A stretch of 64,000 nucleotides of DNA from Symbiodinium natans (lineage: Eukaryota > Sar > Dinophyceae > Suessiales > Symbiodiniaceae). The notes beneath the pieces are model-generated. The model saw only the letters and a list, made by a program, of their open reading frames with translations. It searched no databases and was not told the DNA's origin. Below, in pieces: positions 41,665 to 52,862 of the stretch; position 1 is the stretch's first letter; each line of letters starts with the position of its first letter. The stretch is from NCBI GenBank assembly GCA_905221605.1, contig CAJNDS010002723.1:973316-1037315 (forward strand). Direction: 5' to 3'. The translations under genes and the position numbers were made by a program.

Positions 41665-41757
41665 CCATGTGCTTAAGGGCCCAGCTCCCCCCAAAAAAAC
41701 ATGCTCTTCCCTATAAGGGCAATATTGCTTTTAGGGTGGTTCTTCAGCAAGTAGTAG
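41665..41757 (+). mobile_element. Hairpin element, family B copy (B5)
   Basis: CATGTGCTTAAGGGCC at the left and GGTGGTTCTTCAGCAAGTAG at the right; the centre has CTCTTCCCTATAAGGGCAAT, shared with B6 and B7. Confidence 0.55.
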
Positions 41758-42317
41758 GTCAGAAGCCACCCGAAATGCTGTTAGCATGCATTATGCCCGT
41801 GCGAGAATCCTGTGCTTTCGAAGGTTGTCAGCACTTACGGCCATAGCTACCCGCGTTTATAACCCCAGCCATAAATACCCATCGGGGTTCATAGGGAATA
41901 GTGTGGATCGTGTATGCACCCTGATGAAAAAAAGTTGGCCCCTACATCCTAAACCCTAAACCCTAAACCCTAAGCCCTCGTTCGCAAGCATGTGCCAGGA
42001 GCTAGAAACTGACTTCGAGGAAGACCGGCGCTTGTTGCAGCTGCTCGGCTTGCCATAATATAGGGGACTTTAACAATTAGAATAGTGTTTTGGGGGGTTC
42101 TTATAGTATATTATTATATGATTTATATTATTATATTATTTTCGGGGTTCTTATAGTATATTATTGTATTATTTATACAGGGACCATAAGGGAATACTAT
42201 TAGTAATTCTTCCGACCCCTACAGTATTTTGAGGAAGGTTTCCCGGGGGAGCCAAGCTCGGGAAGGTTGGCCCGAAACCTTGTCAGAATCTCCGAGGCCC
42301 GAATCCTTGAAGTACTG

Positions 42318-42552
42318 TAAACCCTAAACCCTAAACCCTAAACCCTAAACCCTAAACCCTAAACCCTAAACCCTAAACCCTAAACCCTAAACCCTAAACC
42401 CTAAACCCTAAACCCTAAACCCTAAACCCTAAACCCTAAACCCTAAACCCTAAACCTAACCCTAAACCCTAAACCCTAAACCCTAAACCCTAAACCCTAA
42501 ACCCTAAACCCTAAACCCTAAACCCTAACCCTAAACCCTAAACCCTAAACCC
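42318..42552 (-). repeat. Longest CCCTAAA array of the window
   Basis: About thirty-three units over 235 bp, perfect apart from three places where one A or several bases are lost (for example AAACCTAACCC). Homogeneity suggests recent addition or expansion. Confidence 0.97.
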
Positions 42553-43560
42553 CTAGGCAGCCCAAGAGTCCTGGATCTCATCTGTTATAAGGCCACCGTT
42601 CGGCCATGGATGCGGGACAAATGAATCTGCAGCTAACACGAAAGGCCTGTCAGGTCCATGCAACATCCTGAGGGACCCTGCGGAGTGATTCAAAGCAGCA
42701 AACACCCATGCGTCGAAGCGCATCAAGTAAGGAAAAACCACAGCGTCAAATACAAGTACCCCTCTTAGTAGTAGTCGTCGTTGTAGTCGTGGTAGTTGTA
42801 GTCGCAGCGGGAGTGGCAGTCGTCGTCGTGGTCGTCGTAGGTTTTTTTTGTGATTTAAGGGCCTGAGGGTGCCTAAGCAAGCCACAACTTAGCACACTTG
42901 GCGACGCGGGTGTTTCAGATTATTTGGGGTACCCGGTAAGTAGCCCCACATGTCTAAAGGCCCCACAAACAGGGTACTGCACGTTTCGCTTCGGGAAGGA
43001 CTCGCCCATGTAGTCGTTTGAGTCGTTGATGCTGTGGCTGCCCTGTTTGGCCTGAGCCTTCCATGACTGGCCGCTTGTTGCGCGTTCCATGACATGAGCG
43101 TAGCGCGGGTCACATTGGCTCGCCCTGACTGTCATCACATCGTTCGTCTCAGGGCTGCACAGGAGTGCCTCCGCGTGCAGCCGAGGAGAATCTTCGACCG
43201 CGTCGACACGCAGGGCAGTGACTGGACGGGCTGAAAAGATTTATGGATCCCACAGACAGTTTTTTACGAGGAGGCATCCGAAAGCATCCGAAGCCAAAAA
43301 CGCAATGAGATCACCCAGCTTCTCTTTGGGTGTTGTAGCTTTCAGTAGCAAAGGTGCACAGCCAGCTGTAGAACTCTGCCAGATTGAGTGTGCGTGACTG
43401 TTTTCGAGGTGGTCAGCTGTCCTTGGAAGACCTCTTCACAGCTGCGCAGGAAGAACTTCGGCTCAAGCTTCCTCGGGAGGGGCTGATGCGTTTCCATTCT
43501 TGCACCACATTTAACATAGTATAGCACAATTTCAATAGGCTTGATATATGCATAAATACA
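42553..43560. other. Telomeric-repeat-free segment with GTC/GTA trinucleotide tract
   Basis: Contains a TCG/TAG-type trinucleotide tract at about 42768-42842. Minus-strand frames of 110, 74 and 72 codons are present without recognised domains. Nothing else identifiable. Confidence 0.5.
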
Positions 43561-43570
43561 TTCAGAATAT

Positions 43571-43660
43571 GTGTATGTATGTATGTATGTATGTATGTAT
43601 GTATGTATGTATGTATGTATGTATGTATGTATGTATGTATGTATGTATGTATGTATGTGT
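43571..43660 (+). repeat. (GTAT)n microsatellite
   Basis: About twenty-two perfect GTAT units, then an AT-rich continuation to about 43690. Confidence 0.97.
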
Positions 43661-43689
43661 ATTTATATATATATATTATATATATATAC

Positions 43690-44323
43690 ATATAGTCTTT
43701 CGTAACTCTTATTGTTATGTCTATACATATTGATTTCCAACGTCTGTGCCAGCTAAGGATCCGGAATTGCAGAGTCGCCTCAGGGTCATGGACATCGATG
43801 AGGCAACGGAAGCCTCAAGAATTCTGACCCGGAGCCAAGGAACTCCACTTTTGTTTCGGAATTTCGGCCACCGAAACAACGTAGCTTTAAACCCTACAAC
43901 CTTGAGGTCCCCCTAAGCCCAAGCGGTTTTGTTCTTGGATGAGGAATCCGATTCAGAAAGTTGCCTTTAACTGGCCCCGAATTCAGAGCAACCGCCCGGG
44001 TATGCCTTCGCATCAACACCGGAGCATGGATCAGACTGCGGAGGGCGAGCCGAAATTATTAGCCCCAGACCCTAAACGCTGGTGTGGTGCGGGGGCTACC
44101 AGGCAGGTGGCAAAAGACCAACCTAAACCCTATAAAATATACTGTTCCCCTTTCATGCCACTGACCAAGAATCGGGTCATTCTGCATCAGTCCCTTGGGA
44201 GTCGGGGTCGCGATGCAACGCTTCGCACCGTGGGCAGTGCTCTAAATCATGGTCCCTCATTGGGGCTGCCATCATAATGCGACCCTACACCCCTAAAAAT
44301 TGGGTTCAGGGTTCAGGTTTGGG
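43690..44323. other. Segment with no recognised gene
   Basis: Balanced composition with one unassigned 112-codon frame (43939-44277) having no recognisable motif. It ends in degenerate telomeric sequence. Confidence 0.45.
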
Positions 44324-44420
44324 TTTAAGTTTAGGGTTTAGGGTTTAGGGTTTAGGGTTTAGGGTTTAGGGTTTAGGGTTTAGGGTTTAGGGTTTAGGGT
44401 TTAGGGTTTAGGGTTTAGGG
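44324..44420 (+). repeat. Interstitial TTTAGGG array
   Basis: About thirteen units, perfect after the first. Confidence 0.95.
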
Positions 44421-44548
44421 GTGGGGCAAGGCAGACTTGCAGCAGCTGTTTGAGATGATCGATGTGGATGGTGGCTTCGACGGCCACTAAGAATTCGGAG
44501 CTGGTAGCCAGGAGTCATCGATGTGTGTCCAAAGCAGCTTGCTAGACC

Positions 44549-44704
44549 CCTAAACCCTAAACCCTAAACCCTAAACCCTAAACCCTAAAACCTAAACCCT
44601 AAACCCTAAACCCTAAACCCTAAACCCTAAACCCTAAACCCTAAACCCTAAACCCTAAACCCTAAACCCTAAACCCTAAACCCTAAACCCTAAACCCTAA
44701 ACCC
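44549..44704 (-). repeat. Interstitial CCCTAAA array
   Basis: About twenty-two units with one AAAACC slip. It faces the TTTAGGG array at 44324-44420 with 130 bp between, a head-to-head arrangement with a spacer. Confidence 0.95.
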
Positions 44705-44949
44705 TCCACAAAGTGTTATGAGCAGTCCATGGCTTGCAAAGGCCTACACCCCAAACTCTAAACCCTGAACCCTCTAACTGCCGCACCTATCACGCCCCGG
44801 AAATCCCAACATGGCTAGATGGGGTTTAGGGTTGAAAGGGTAGAAGGGCTCTGAAGAAGCAAATATCCTTAGCAGGGGACCCTGAACCCTCATCCCACCC
44901 GACAAGGGCGCGCCTATGTGAGCAAACGAGCTCAACCGCCCAAGCCCGA

Positions 44950-45039
44950 AACCCTAAACCCTAAACCCTAAACCCTAAACCCTAAACCCTAAACCCTAAA
45001 CCCTAAACCCTAAACCCTAAACCCTAAACCCTAAACCCT
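44950..45039 (-). repeat. Interstitial CCCTAAA array
   Basis: About thirteen perfect units. Confidence 0.95.
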
Positions 45040-45146
45040 TTCCCAAACAAAGGCTCGGGGACCGTGGAGAAGAGCGAGTTCATCGAGCCGCTGAGTCGAT
45101 GGGTGCACGAGTCCAAGACACTCTGGCTCAGCTCTAGCTGCTGTGG

Positions 45147-45548
45147 GGTTTAGGGTTTTCAGGGTTTTTAGGGTTTCAGGGTTTAGGGTTTTAGGGTTCA
45201 GAGGCCTGGATGCAAAAGGGTTTTAGGGTTTAAGGGTTTAGGGTTTTAGGGTTTCAGGGTTTAGGGTTTTAGGGTTTAGGGTTTCAGGGTTTAGGGTTTT
45301 TAGGGTTTCAGGGTTTCAGGGTTTAGGGTTTTAGGGTTTAGGGTTTCAGGGTTTAGGGGTTTCAGGGTTTCAGGGTTTTAGGGTTTCAGGGTTTCAGGGT
45401 TTCAGGGTTTCAGGGTTTAGGGTTTTAGGGTTTCAGGGTTTCAGGGTTTCAGGGTTTCAGGGTTTAGGGTTTCAGGGTTTCAGGGTTTAGGGGTTTAGGG
45501 TTTTAGGGTTTTAGGGTTTCAGGGTTTCAGGGTTTCAGGGTTTCAGGG
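45147..45548 (+). repeat. Variant telomeric array TTTCAGGG / TTTTAGGG
   Basis: About fifty units mixing TTTAGGG, TTTTAGGG and the eight-base TTTCAGGG. Several long runs are pure TTTCAGGG. The interleaved order implies amplification of mixed blocks. Confidence 0.95.
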
Positions 45549-46790
45549 CTTTACGGGCCCTATGTAGCAATGCCCTTTGGACTTGGAGTGGATCTTGTAG
45601 GGCCGCTGGGCCCCAACATGACCCGAATTACCCCCGCGAAAGCTGTGAAAGTTTGTCTTCCGTAGCCTTTAGGGTTTAGGGTTTAGGGTTTAGGGTTTAG
45701 GGTTTAGGGTTGTCTTCCCTGCACTTACTCTTTACCACTCGAGGGCTATGCAGCAAGCTCCTAGATACCAAGGCGAAGGCCTCAACCCTAAACCCGCTAC
45801 GAATTCGTATCTTTAGTGCTGGCATTTGTGGTTTAGGGTTTAGGGTTTAGGGTTTAGGGGACTTGGTCATGGTTTGGCTGTAGGGAACAGGACGAGGGAT
45901 TTTCGTGCACCCCAAGGCCTAGAACCCCAAGCCACCCTAAACATTACGCAAGTGGTTTGGATGAGGCACTTCTTGTTTGTGTTTCGGTGAGAAGCATTCC
46001 ATGGTAAGAACTGACCACGGAGAGTCAGCATGCGAACCCGATGGAAAGCCACAAGCCGTAGATTTATGGGTTGGAACTAGTGCAGATTTGTTTACACTTC
46101 TGCATGTGCTGATGTTCATTGCATCCCTTTCAGCAAGAAAAGTTGCACCAAATCTTTCAGGACAGCTACCCGGTTCATCAAGTACAACATCCTTCGCTCT
46201 CTGCACCAGCAAGAGAGGCAGCTTGCTGTGTGGGAGGTTGCTGAGACAGCTTTGGCCCTTGGTCCTGCGCTTCAACCCTAAACGAAAGCCCACGAAGCCT
46301 ACACCTGACCCGAAGCACGACAGGGAGCTAGGTGTGGTCCGGTTGCCGCGTCAGTGGTATGGCTTGCTGTCGTAGTGGCAGTGCGGATGGCGCTACTTGA
46401 GAGTTATTTGTATATTGGGAACTGCTTTACTCTGCATGTTCATCACGTCATGCAGAATTCCGAATGCAAAAAGCAGAAGGAAGGGGGGCTGGATGGAGGG
46501 GCTCGATCCCACTATAGGGGTCGGAATTCTCACTCATTATTTTATTCCCTTATTCTTATAGCCCCTTGTAACTGTACCATAACAATCCTCCAAAACCCTA
46601 TTCTAATTATTCAGGCCCCTATATGTTACTTCCTGGTGAGGCTCCGCGAGATCACGGAGCATCGCCTGGAGCCTGAGCCTGCAGAGCGAGGGCACAAAAC
46701 CCTCAACTCAGCTCAACTCTCTTGAGCCCTGAGCCAGAAAGCCACCTCCAAAAACATAGAAGATAATAGTCCCTAGTTTTCTGTTTTGTT
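45549..46790. other. Transition segment with unassigned ORFs
   Basis: Short TTTAGGG arrays at 45666-45710 and 45831-45858 are the last before a long repeat-free stretch. A 132-codon plus frame (45977-46375) and a 118-codon minus frame (45937-46293) overlap; neither shows a known domain, so neither is called. TATA-rich sequence begins at 46790. Confidence 0.5.
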
Positions 46791-46792
46791 GG

Positions 46793-46856
46793 TATATATA
46801 TATGAGAGAGCAACCTTTCGGGTCTATTTAGCTCCTTCCTTTGTTTTAATAAGTGA
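46793..46856 (+). repeat. Left flank repeat of the satellite block
   Basis: TATATATATATGAGAGAGCA, ACCTTTCGG, TATTTAGCTCC and TTTGTTTTAATAA. A diverged copy at 52800-52862 flanks the other side of the block. Confidence 0.5.
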
Positions 46857-49411
46857 AATGAAATTAAATTATTTAAATTATTTAAATTATTTAATTGACT
46901 CCCATTAAATAATTTAAAAAATTTAAATAATTTATATAAGCAAAATTATTTAAATTATTTAATTTATTTAATTGCCTCCCATTAAATAATTTAAATAACT
47001 AAAATAATTTAAATAAGCAAAATTATTTAAATTATTTAATTTATTTAATTGACCCCGATTAAATAATTTGAATAATTTAAATAAGCAAAATTAATTAAAC
47101 TATTTAATTTATTTAATTGACCCCTATTAAAGAAATTAAATAATTTAAATAATTTCTGGCTGGTCTGGAAAGTTTCCTGAATTAAATTTATTTAAATTAT
47201 TTAATTTATTTAAATTATTTAAATTATTTAATTGACCCCTATTAAATAATTTAAATAATTAAAATAATTTAAATAAGCAAAAATTATTTAAATTATTTAA
47301 TTGACTCCCATTAAATAATTTAAATAATCAAAATAATTTAAATAAGCAAAATTATTCAAATTATTTAATTTATTTAATTGACCTCTATTAAATAATTTAA
47401 ATAATTTAAATAATTTAAATAATTTAAATAATTTAAATAATTTAAATAATTTAAATAATTTAAATAATTTAAATAATTTAAATAATTTAAATAAATTTAA
47501 TTCCGGGAACTTTCCAGACCAACCAGCAAAACAATTAAATAATTTAAATCCGACAGCTCAATTAAATGATTTAATTAAACTGCGGGATTTAAATTATTTT
47601 ATTGATTTTTTTTCTGGCTGGTCTGGAAAGTTTCCTGAATTAAATTTATTTAAATTATTTAATTTATTTAAATTATTTAAATTATTTAATTGACCCCTAT
47701 TAAATAATTTAAATAATTAAAATAATTTAAATAAGCAAAAATTATTTAAATTATTTAAATTATTTAATTGACTCCCATTAAATAATTTAAATAATTGAAA
47801 TAATTTAAATAAGCAAAATTATTTAAATTATTTAATTTATTTAACTGCCTCCCATTAAATAATTTAAATAATTTAAATAATTTAAATAAGCAAAATTATT
47901 TAAATTATTTAATTTATTTAATTGACCCCTATTAAATAATTTAAATAATTTAAATAATTTAAATAATTTAAATAAATTTAATTCCGGGAACTTTCCAGGC
48001 CAACCAGCAAAACAATTAAATATTTTAAATCCGACAGCTCAATTAAATGATTTAATTAAACTGCGGGATTTAAACTATTTTATTGACTTTTTTTCTGGCT
48101 GGTCTGGAAAGTTTCCTGAATTAAATTTATTTAAATTATTTAATTTATTTAAATTATTTAAATTATTTAATTGACCCCTATTAAATAATTTAAATAATTA
48201 AAATAATTTAAATAAGCAAAAATTATCTAAATTATTTAAATTTTTTAATTGGCTCCCATTAAAAAAATTAAATAATTAAAATAATTTAAATAAGCAAAAT
48301 TATTTAAATTATTTAATTTATTTAATTGCCTCCCATTAAATAATTTAAATAATTTAAACAATTTAAATAAGCAAAATTATTTAAATTATTTAATTTATTT
48401 AATTGACCCCTATTAAATTATTTAAATAATTTAAATAATTTAAATAAATTTAATTCCGGGAACTTTCCAGGCCAACCAGCAAAACAATTATATAATTTAA
48501 ATCCGACAGCTCAACTAAATAATTTAATTAAACTGCGGGATTTAAATTATTTAATTGTTTTTTTCTGGCTGGTCTGGAAAGTTTCCTGAATTAAATTTAT
48601 TTAAATTATTTAATTTATTTAAATTATTTAAATTATTTAATTGACTCCCATTAAATAATTTAAATAATTAAAATAATTTAAATAAGCAAAATTATTTACA
48701 TTATTTAATTTATTTAATTGCCTCCCATTAAATAATTTAAATAATTAAAATAATTTAAATAAGCAAAATTATTTAAATTATTTAATTTACTTAATTGCCT
48801 CCCATTAAATAATTTAAATAATTTACATAATTTAAATAAGCAAAATTCTTTAAATTATTTACTTCATTTAATTGACCCCTATTAAATAATTTAAATAATT
48901 TAAATAATTTAAATAATTTAAATAAGCAAAATTATTTAAATTATTTAATTTATTTAATTGACCCCTATTAAATAATTTAAATAATTTAAATAATTTAAAT
49001 AATTTAAATAAATTTAATTCCGGGAACTTTCCAGGCCAACCAGCAAAGCAATTAAATAATTTAAATCCGACAGCTCAATTAAATGATTTAATTAAACTGC
49101 GGGATTTAAATTATTTAATTGATTTTTTTTCTGGCTGGTCTGGAAAGTTTCCTGAATTAAATTTATTTAAATTATTTAATTTATTTAAATTATTTAAATT
49201 ATTTAATTGACCCCTATTAAATAATTTAAATAATTAAAATAATTTAAATAAGCAAAAATAATTTAAATTATTTAAATTATTTAATTGCCTCCCATTAAAT
49301 AATTTAAATAATTTAAATAATTTAAATAAGCAAGATTATTTAAATTATTTATTTTATTTAATTGACCCAATTAGATAATTTAAATAATTTAAATAATTTA
49401 AATAAATTTAA
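46857..49411. repeat. AT-rich satellite with about 470-bp higher-order unit
   Basis: The basic material is AATTATTTAAAT-type sequence with GACCCCTATT, GCCTCCCATT and AAGCAAAATT punctuation. A unique marker, CTGGCTGGTCTGGAAAGTTT, recurs at about 47156, 47624, 48095, 48565 and 49131 (spacing 468, 471, 470, 566). Each marker is preceded about 95 bp earlier by its inverted form GGAACTTTCCAGGCCAACCA, so every unit can form a large hairpin. No coding potential. Confidence 0.92.
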
Positions 49412-49559
49412 TTCTGGGGCCTTTCCAGACCAGTCACCAGACCCCTCTCCCCCTCCCCGCAGCTACCCCCCCCCCCGGCTGAGAACTGGGGCTGGGCCAG
49501 GGCCGGAGGGGGTGAGGGCTGGAGCTGGTGGGCTGGGTTGGGGGCGGTGGCGGGAGAGT

Positions 49560-49632
<73 letters not shown>

Positions 49633-49886
49633 GAAGGAGCTGAAAGCTGGGTCAAGGGGGCCAAGGCCCTGGCACAGGGCTGGGCACCCCCCCCAACCAC
49701 CACCCCTCTTTCTCTCACCATCCAAAAAAAGAGTTTAAACAAAAAAAACGTTTTTCTCTTCACCAACCCTCCCCCATCCCTCTCCACCATCAAACGCCCT
49801 CACCATGCCTACTCCCCCAGCTCACTTTTCACTCCCTCACGTTCTCAACCGCTTCCACACATTAATCAGCTGCTTTACCCTATCAT
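49412..49886. other. GC-rich segment with 71-base poly-G
   Basis: The satellite stops at GGGGCCTTTCCAGACCAG. A proline/glycine-rich GC segment follows and then an uninterrupted G run at 49560-49630. Frames of 90-230 codons depend on the homopolymer and are rejected. CT-rich sequence follows. Confidence 0.75.
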
Positions 49887-50215
49887 CTTCTTATCATCTT
49901 TTATCATATTTTATCATCTCTCATATTATCTCTTTTATTATCTTCCATCATGTTTAATCATCTTCATATGCTTTTCTTATCATCTTCATATCATCTTTTT
50001 ATCATCCTTTATCATCTTTTTTGTCATCTTTTATCATCTTTTAATCGGGTCAAAATTCGGGATCTCATTTGGAAAGCATCCTTATCTGAATCATCTTCTA
50101 TCGTTATCATCCTTTATCATTTTTTATCATCTTTTTATCACCTTTTATCACCTTTTATCATCTTTTATCATCTTTTATCATCTTTATCATCTTTTATCAT
50201 CTTTTGCCATCTTCA
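49887..50215 (+). repeat. TTATCATCTTT tandem repeat
   Basis: Irregular repeats of the eleven-base unit TTATCATCTTT, interrupted by a unique 60-bp piece at about 50043-50100. The strand is pyrimidine-rich with few G. Confidence 0.85.
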
Positions 50216-50297
50216 TATAATAGTCTTATAATCGTTTTGTAGTCTTTTTTTTCGTAATCTTTAAGATCCTGTGGTCTCTAGGTAATTAATTTTTTTG

Positions 50298-50996
50298 GAG
50301 TGGTTCTAAGTCTTGCTTATCGGGGGGTAAGTGTTCGTAAGTTTCAAGAAGCAAATATATATATGTAACACTGAATTTCAAACCCCCTTAAACCCTTAAA
50401 GGCTGCGTATGTGGGGTGGTTCTAAGTCTTGCTTATCGGGGGGTAAGTGTTCGTAAGTTTCAAGAAGCAAATATATATGTAACCCTGAATGGGTGGTTCT
50501 AAGTCTTGCTTATCGGGGGGTAAGTGTTCGTAAGTTTCAAGAAGCAAATATATATGTAACACTGAATTTTAAACCCCCTTAAACCCTTAAAGGCTGCGTA
50601 TGTGGGGTGGTTCTAAGTCTTGCTTATCGGGGGGTAAGTGTTCGTAAGTTTCAAGAAGCAAATATATGTAACACTGAATTTTCAACCCCCTTAAACCCTT
50701 AAAGGCTGCGTATGTGGGGTGGTTCTAAGTCTTGCTTATCGGGGGGTAAGTGTTCGTAAATTCAAGAAGCAAATATATATGTAACCCTGAATTTTAAACC
50801 CCCTTAAACCCTTAAAGGCTGCGTATGTGGGGTGGTTCTAAGTCTTGCTTATCGGGGGGTAAGTGTTCGTAAATTTCAAGAAGCAAATATATATGTAACC
50901 CTGAATTTTAAACCCCCTTAAGCCCTTAAAGGCTGCGTATGTGGGGTGGTTCTAAGTCTTGCTTATCGGGGGGTAAGTGTTCGTAAATTTCAAGAA
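50298..50996 (+). repeat. Tandem array of about 113-bp units
   Basis: The marker TGGTTCTAAGTCTTGCTTAT occurs at about 50301, 50417, 50494, 50608, 50720, 50833 and 50947. Six intervals are 77-116 bp, one unit being shortened by deletion of the CCCCCTTAAACCC part. Units differ at very few positions, so the array is young. Confidence 0.93.
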
Positions 50997-51009
50997 GCTG
51001 AATATGTAC

Positions 51010-52740
51010 CAAGAACACAAATCGCAAGCAGTGTCCACCCATAGTCCTTTTTGCTGAAAGAATATATCCAAAATTCACAAATCGCAAGCAGTGTCACCCT
51101 TAGTTCTTTTGCTGTAAGAATATGCTCCCAAGTCACAAATCGCAAGCAGTGTGCCCCATGTTTTTCCTGTAAGATTATGTACCGAATTGCCAAATCGCAA
51201 GCAGTGTCCCCCTTAGCTTTTTCTACAAGAGTGCCAAACTCGCACATGGCAAGCAGTGTCCCCTGAGAGAAGATGTCCCAAAACCACAAATCGCAAGCAG
51301 TGTCCCCCATAGTTTTTGTTGAAAGCGTATTCTGCAAAGTTACATATCGCAAGCAGTGTCCCCCTTAGTTTCTTTTGCTGCAAGAAGAGGATGTCCCACA
51401 ATCACAAGTCGCAAGCAGTGTTCCCCTTAGTTTGTTACGGAATGGACATTGAGCAATCGCAAGCAGTGTCCCCATGAGAATTTGTTGATAGAATTCCAAA
51501 ATCACAAATCGCAAGCAGCGTCCCCCATAGTTTTTTGCTGAATGAAGAACTATCCAAACTCCTAAATCGCAAGCAGTGTCCCCCTAATTTTTTTGCTGCA
51601 AGAAGATGCCCCAAAATCAAAAACCGCAAGCAGTGTCCCCCTTGGTTTTTGCTGAAAGAAGATGTCCCAAAATCACAAATCGCAAGCAGGGTCCCCGCTT
51701 AGTTTTTGTTGCTGCAAGAAGATGCCCCCCAAATCACAAATCCCAAGCAGTGTCCACCCATAGTCCTTTTTGCTGAAAGAATATATCCCAAATTCACAAA
51801 TCGCAAGCAGTGTCACCCTTATTTTTTTGCTGTAAGGAAAATGGTCCCAAGTCACAAATCGCAAGCAGTGTGCCCGGCGTGCCCCATATTTTTCCTCTAA
51901 GCCTATGTACCAAAACCAAGTCGCAAGCAGTGTCCCTCTTAGTTTTTTCTACAAGAGTATGTGCCAAACTCGCAAATGGCAAGCAGTGTCCCCTGAAAGA
52001 AGATGTCCCAAAATCACAAATCGCAAGCAGTGTCCCCCATATATAGTTTTTGTTGAAGGAGTATTCTCCAAAGTTACAAATCGCAAGCAGTGTCCCCCTT
52101 AGTTTGTTTTTGCTGCAAGAAGAGGATGTCCCACAATCACAAATCGCAAGTAGTGTCCCCCTTAGTTTGTTACGGAATGTAATGGATACGTCCCCATGAG
52201 ATTTTGTTGAAAGAATTCCAAAAACACAAATCGCAAGCGATGTCCCCAATAGTTTTTGCTGAATGAAGAACTATCCAAACTCCTAAATCGCAAACAGTGT
52301 CACCCTCAGTTTTCTTGCTGAAAGAGTATGTGCTAAAATCACAAATCGCAAGCCGTGTTCCCCATAGTTTTTTGCTGAATGAAGAACTATCCAAACTCAT
52401 AAATCGCAAGCAGTGTCCCCCTTAGTTTTTATGCTGCAAGAAGATGTCCCAAAATCACAAATCGCAAGCAGTGTCCCCAATAAGTTTAACCCTGAAAGTG
52501 TATATGCCAAAATCACAAATCGCAAGCAGTGTCCCCCCTTAGTTTTCTTCTGAATTCACAAATCGCAAGCAGTGTCCCCCGTAGTTTTTTTGTTGAAAGA
52601 AGATGTCCCAAAATCACAGATCGCCAGCAGTGTCCCCGTTAGTTGCTACGGAATATATCAACAATTGACAAGTCGCAAGCAGAGTCCACAAATGTTTTGT
52701 TGTAAGAACCTATCCAAAATGTCAAATGGCAAAGGCACGT
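51010..52740 (-). repeat. Tandem array of about 60-bp units, nested in a 720-bp duplication
   Basis: About thirty copies of a core CACAAATCGCAAGCAGTGTC separated by variable TTTTTGCTGAAAGAA-type sequence. TGTCCACCCATAGTCCTTTT occurs at both 51031 and 51751, an exact 720-bp shift, so a block of about twelve units was duplicated. Short frames repeating CDLxxWGTLLA reflect the repeat only. Confidence 0.92.
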
Positions 52741-52799
52741 GCGCTACTGTCTCAATGAAATTACGTAATTGAGCACATATAGACTAGGAAGTAAAAACA

Positions 52800-52862
52800 T
52801 TATATATATATATATATGAACGAGCAGCCTCTCGGTCCATTTCGCTCATGTGTTTTGTTTAA
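52800..52862 (+). repeat. Right flank repeat of the satellite block
   Basis: TATATATATGAACGAGCAGC, CTCTCGG, ATTTCGCTC and TGTTTTGTTTAAT align with 46793-46856 with several substitutions. Confidence 0.5.

Larger units (their letters stand above)
34260..42317. other. Telomeric-repeat mosaic, no supported gene
   Basis: Arrays occur at 34783-34869, 35662-35786, 36152-36216, 37458-37561, 38043-38080, 38419-38502, 40003-40025 and 41283-41322. Hairpin copies of families A to E are listed separately. The piece 36230-36800 has no telomeric repeat and a 135-codon frame (36423-36830) with a hydrophobic stretch LLWSFLFCFVVMSLVL, but it runs into telomeric repeat, has a competing opposite frame and no homology signal, so it is not called. 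A TTATATTATTA-type AT segment lies at 42100-42180. Confidence 0.7.

Noticed and set aside
42318-42552. A true chromosome end
   Set aside because: Unique sequence continues on both sides and arrays of both orientations occur throughout the window.
43413-43733. ORFs with Tyr-Ile-His or Cys-Met-Tyr-Val repeats
   Set aside because: Translation of the (GTAT)n microsatellite.
45937-46375. Overlapping 118- and 132-codon ORFs on opposite strands
   Set aside because: Both open over the same stretch without domains, so neither can be preferred.
49362-50220. ORFs of 90-230 codons with poly-Gly or poly-Pro
   Set aside because: They depend on the 71-base poly-G and on TTATCATCTTT repeats (Phe/Ile/Tyr/His runs).
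51010-52740. CRISPR-like array (conserved core with spacers)
   Set aside because: Spacers are related to one another, units drift gradually, a 720-bp block duplication is present, and the context is eukaryotic. It is a satellite.
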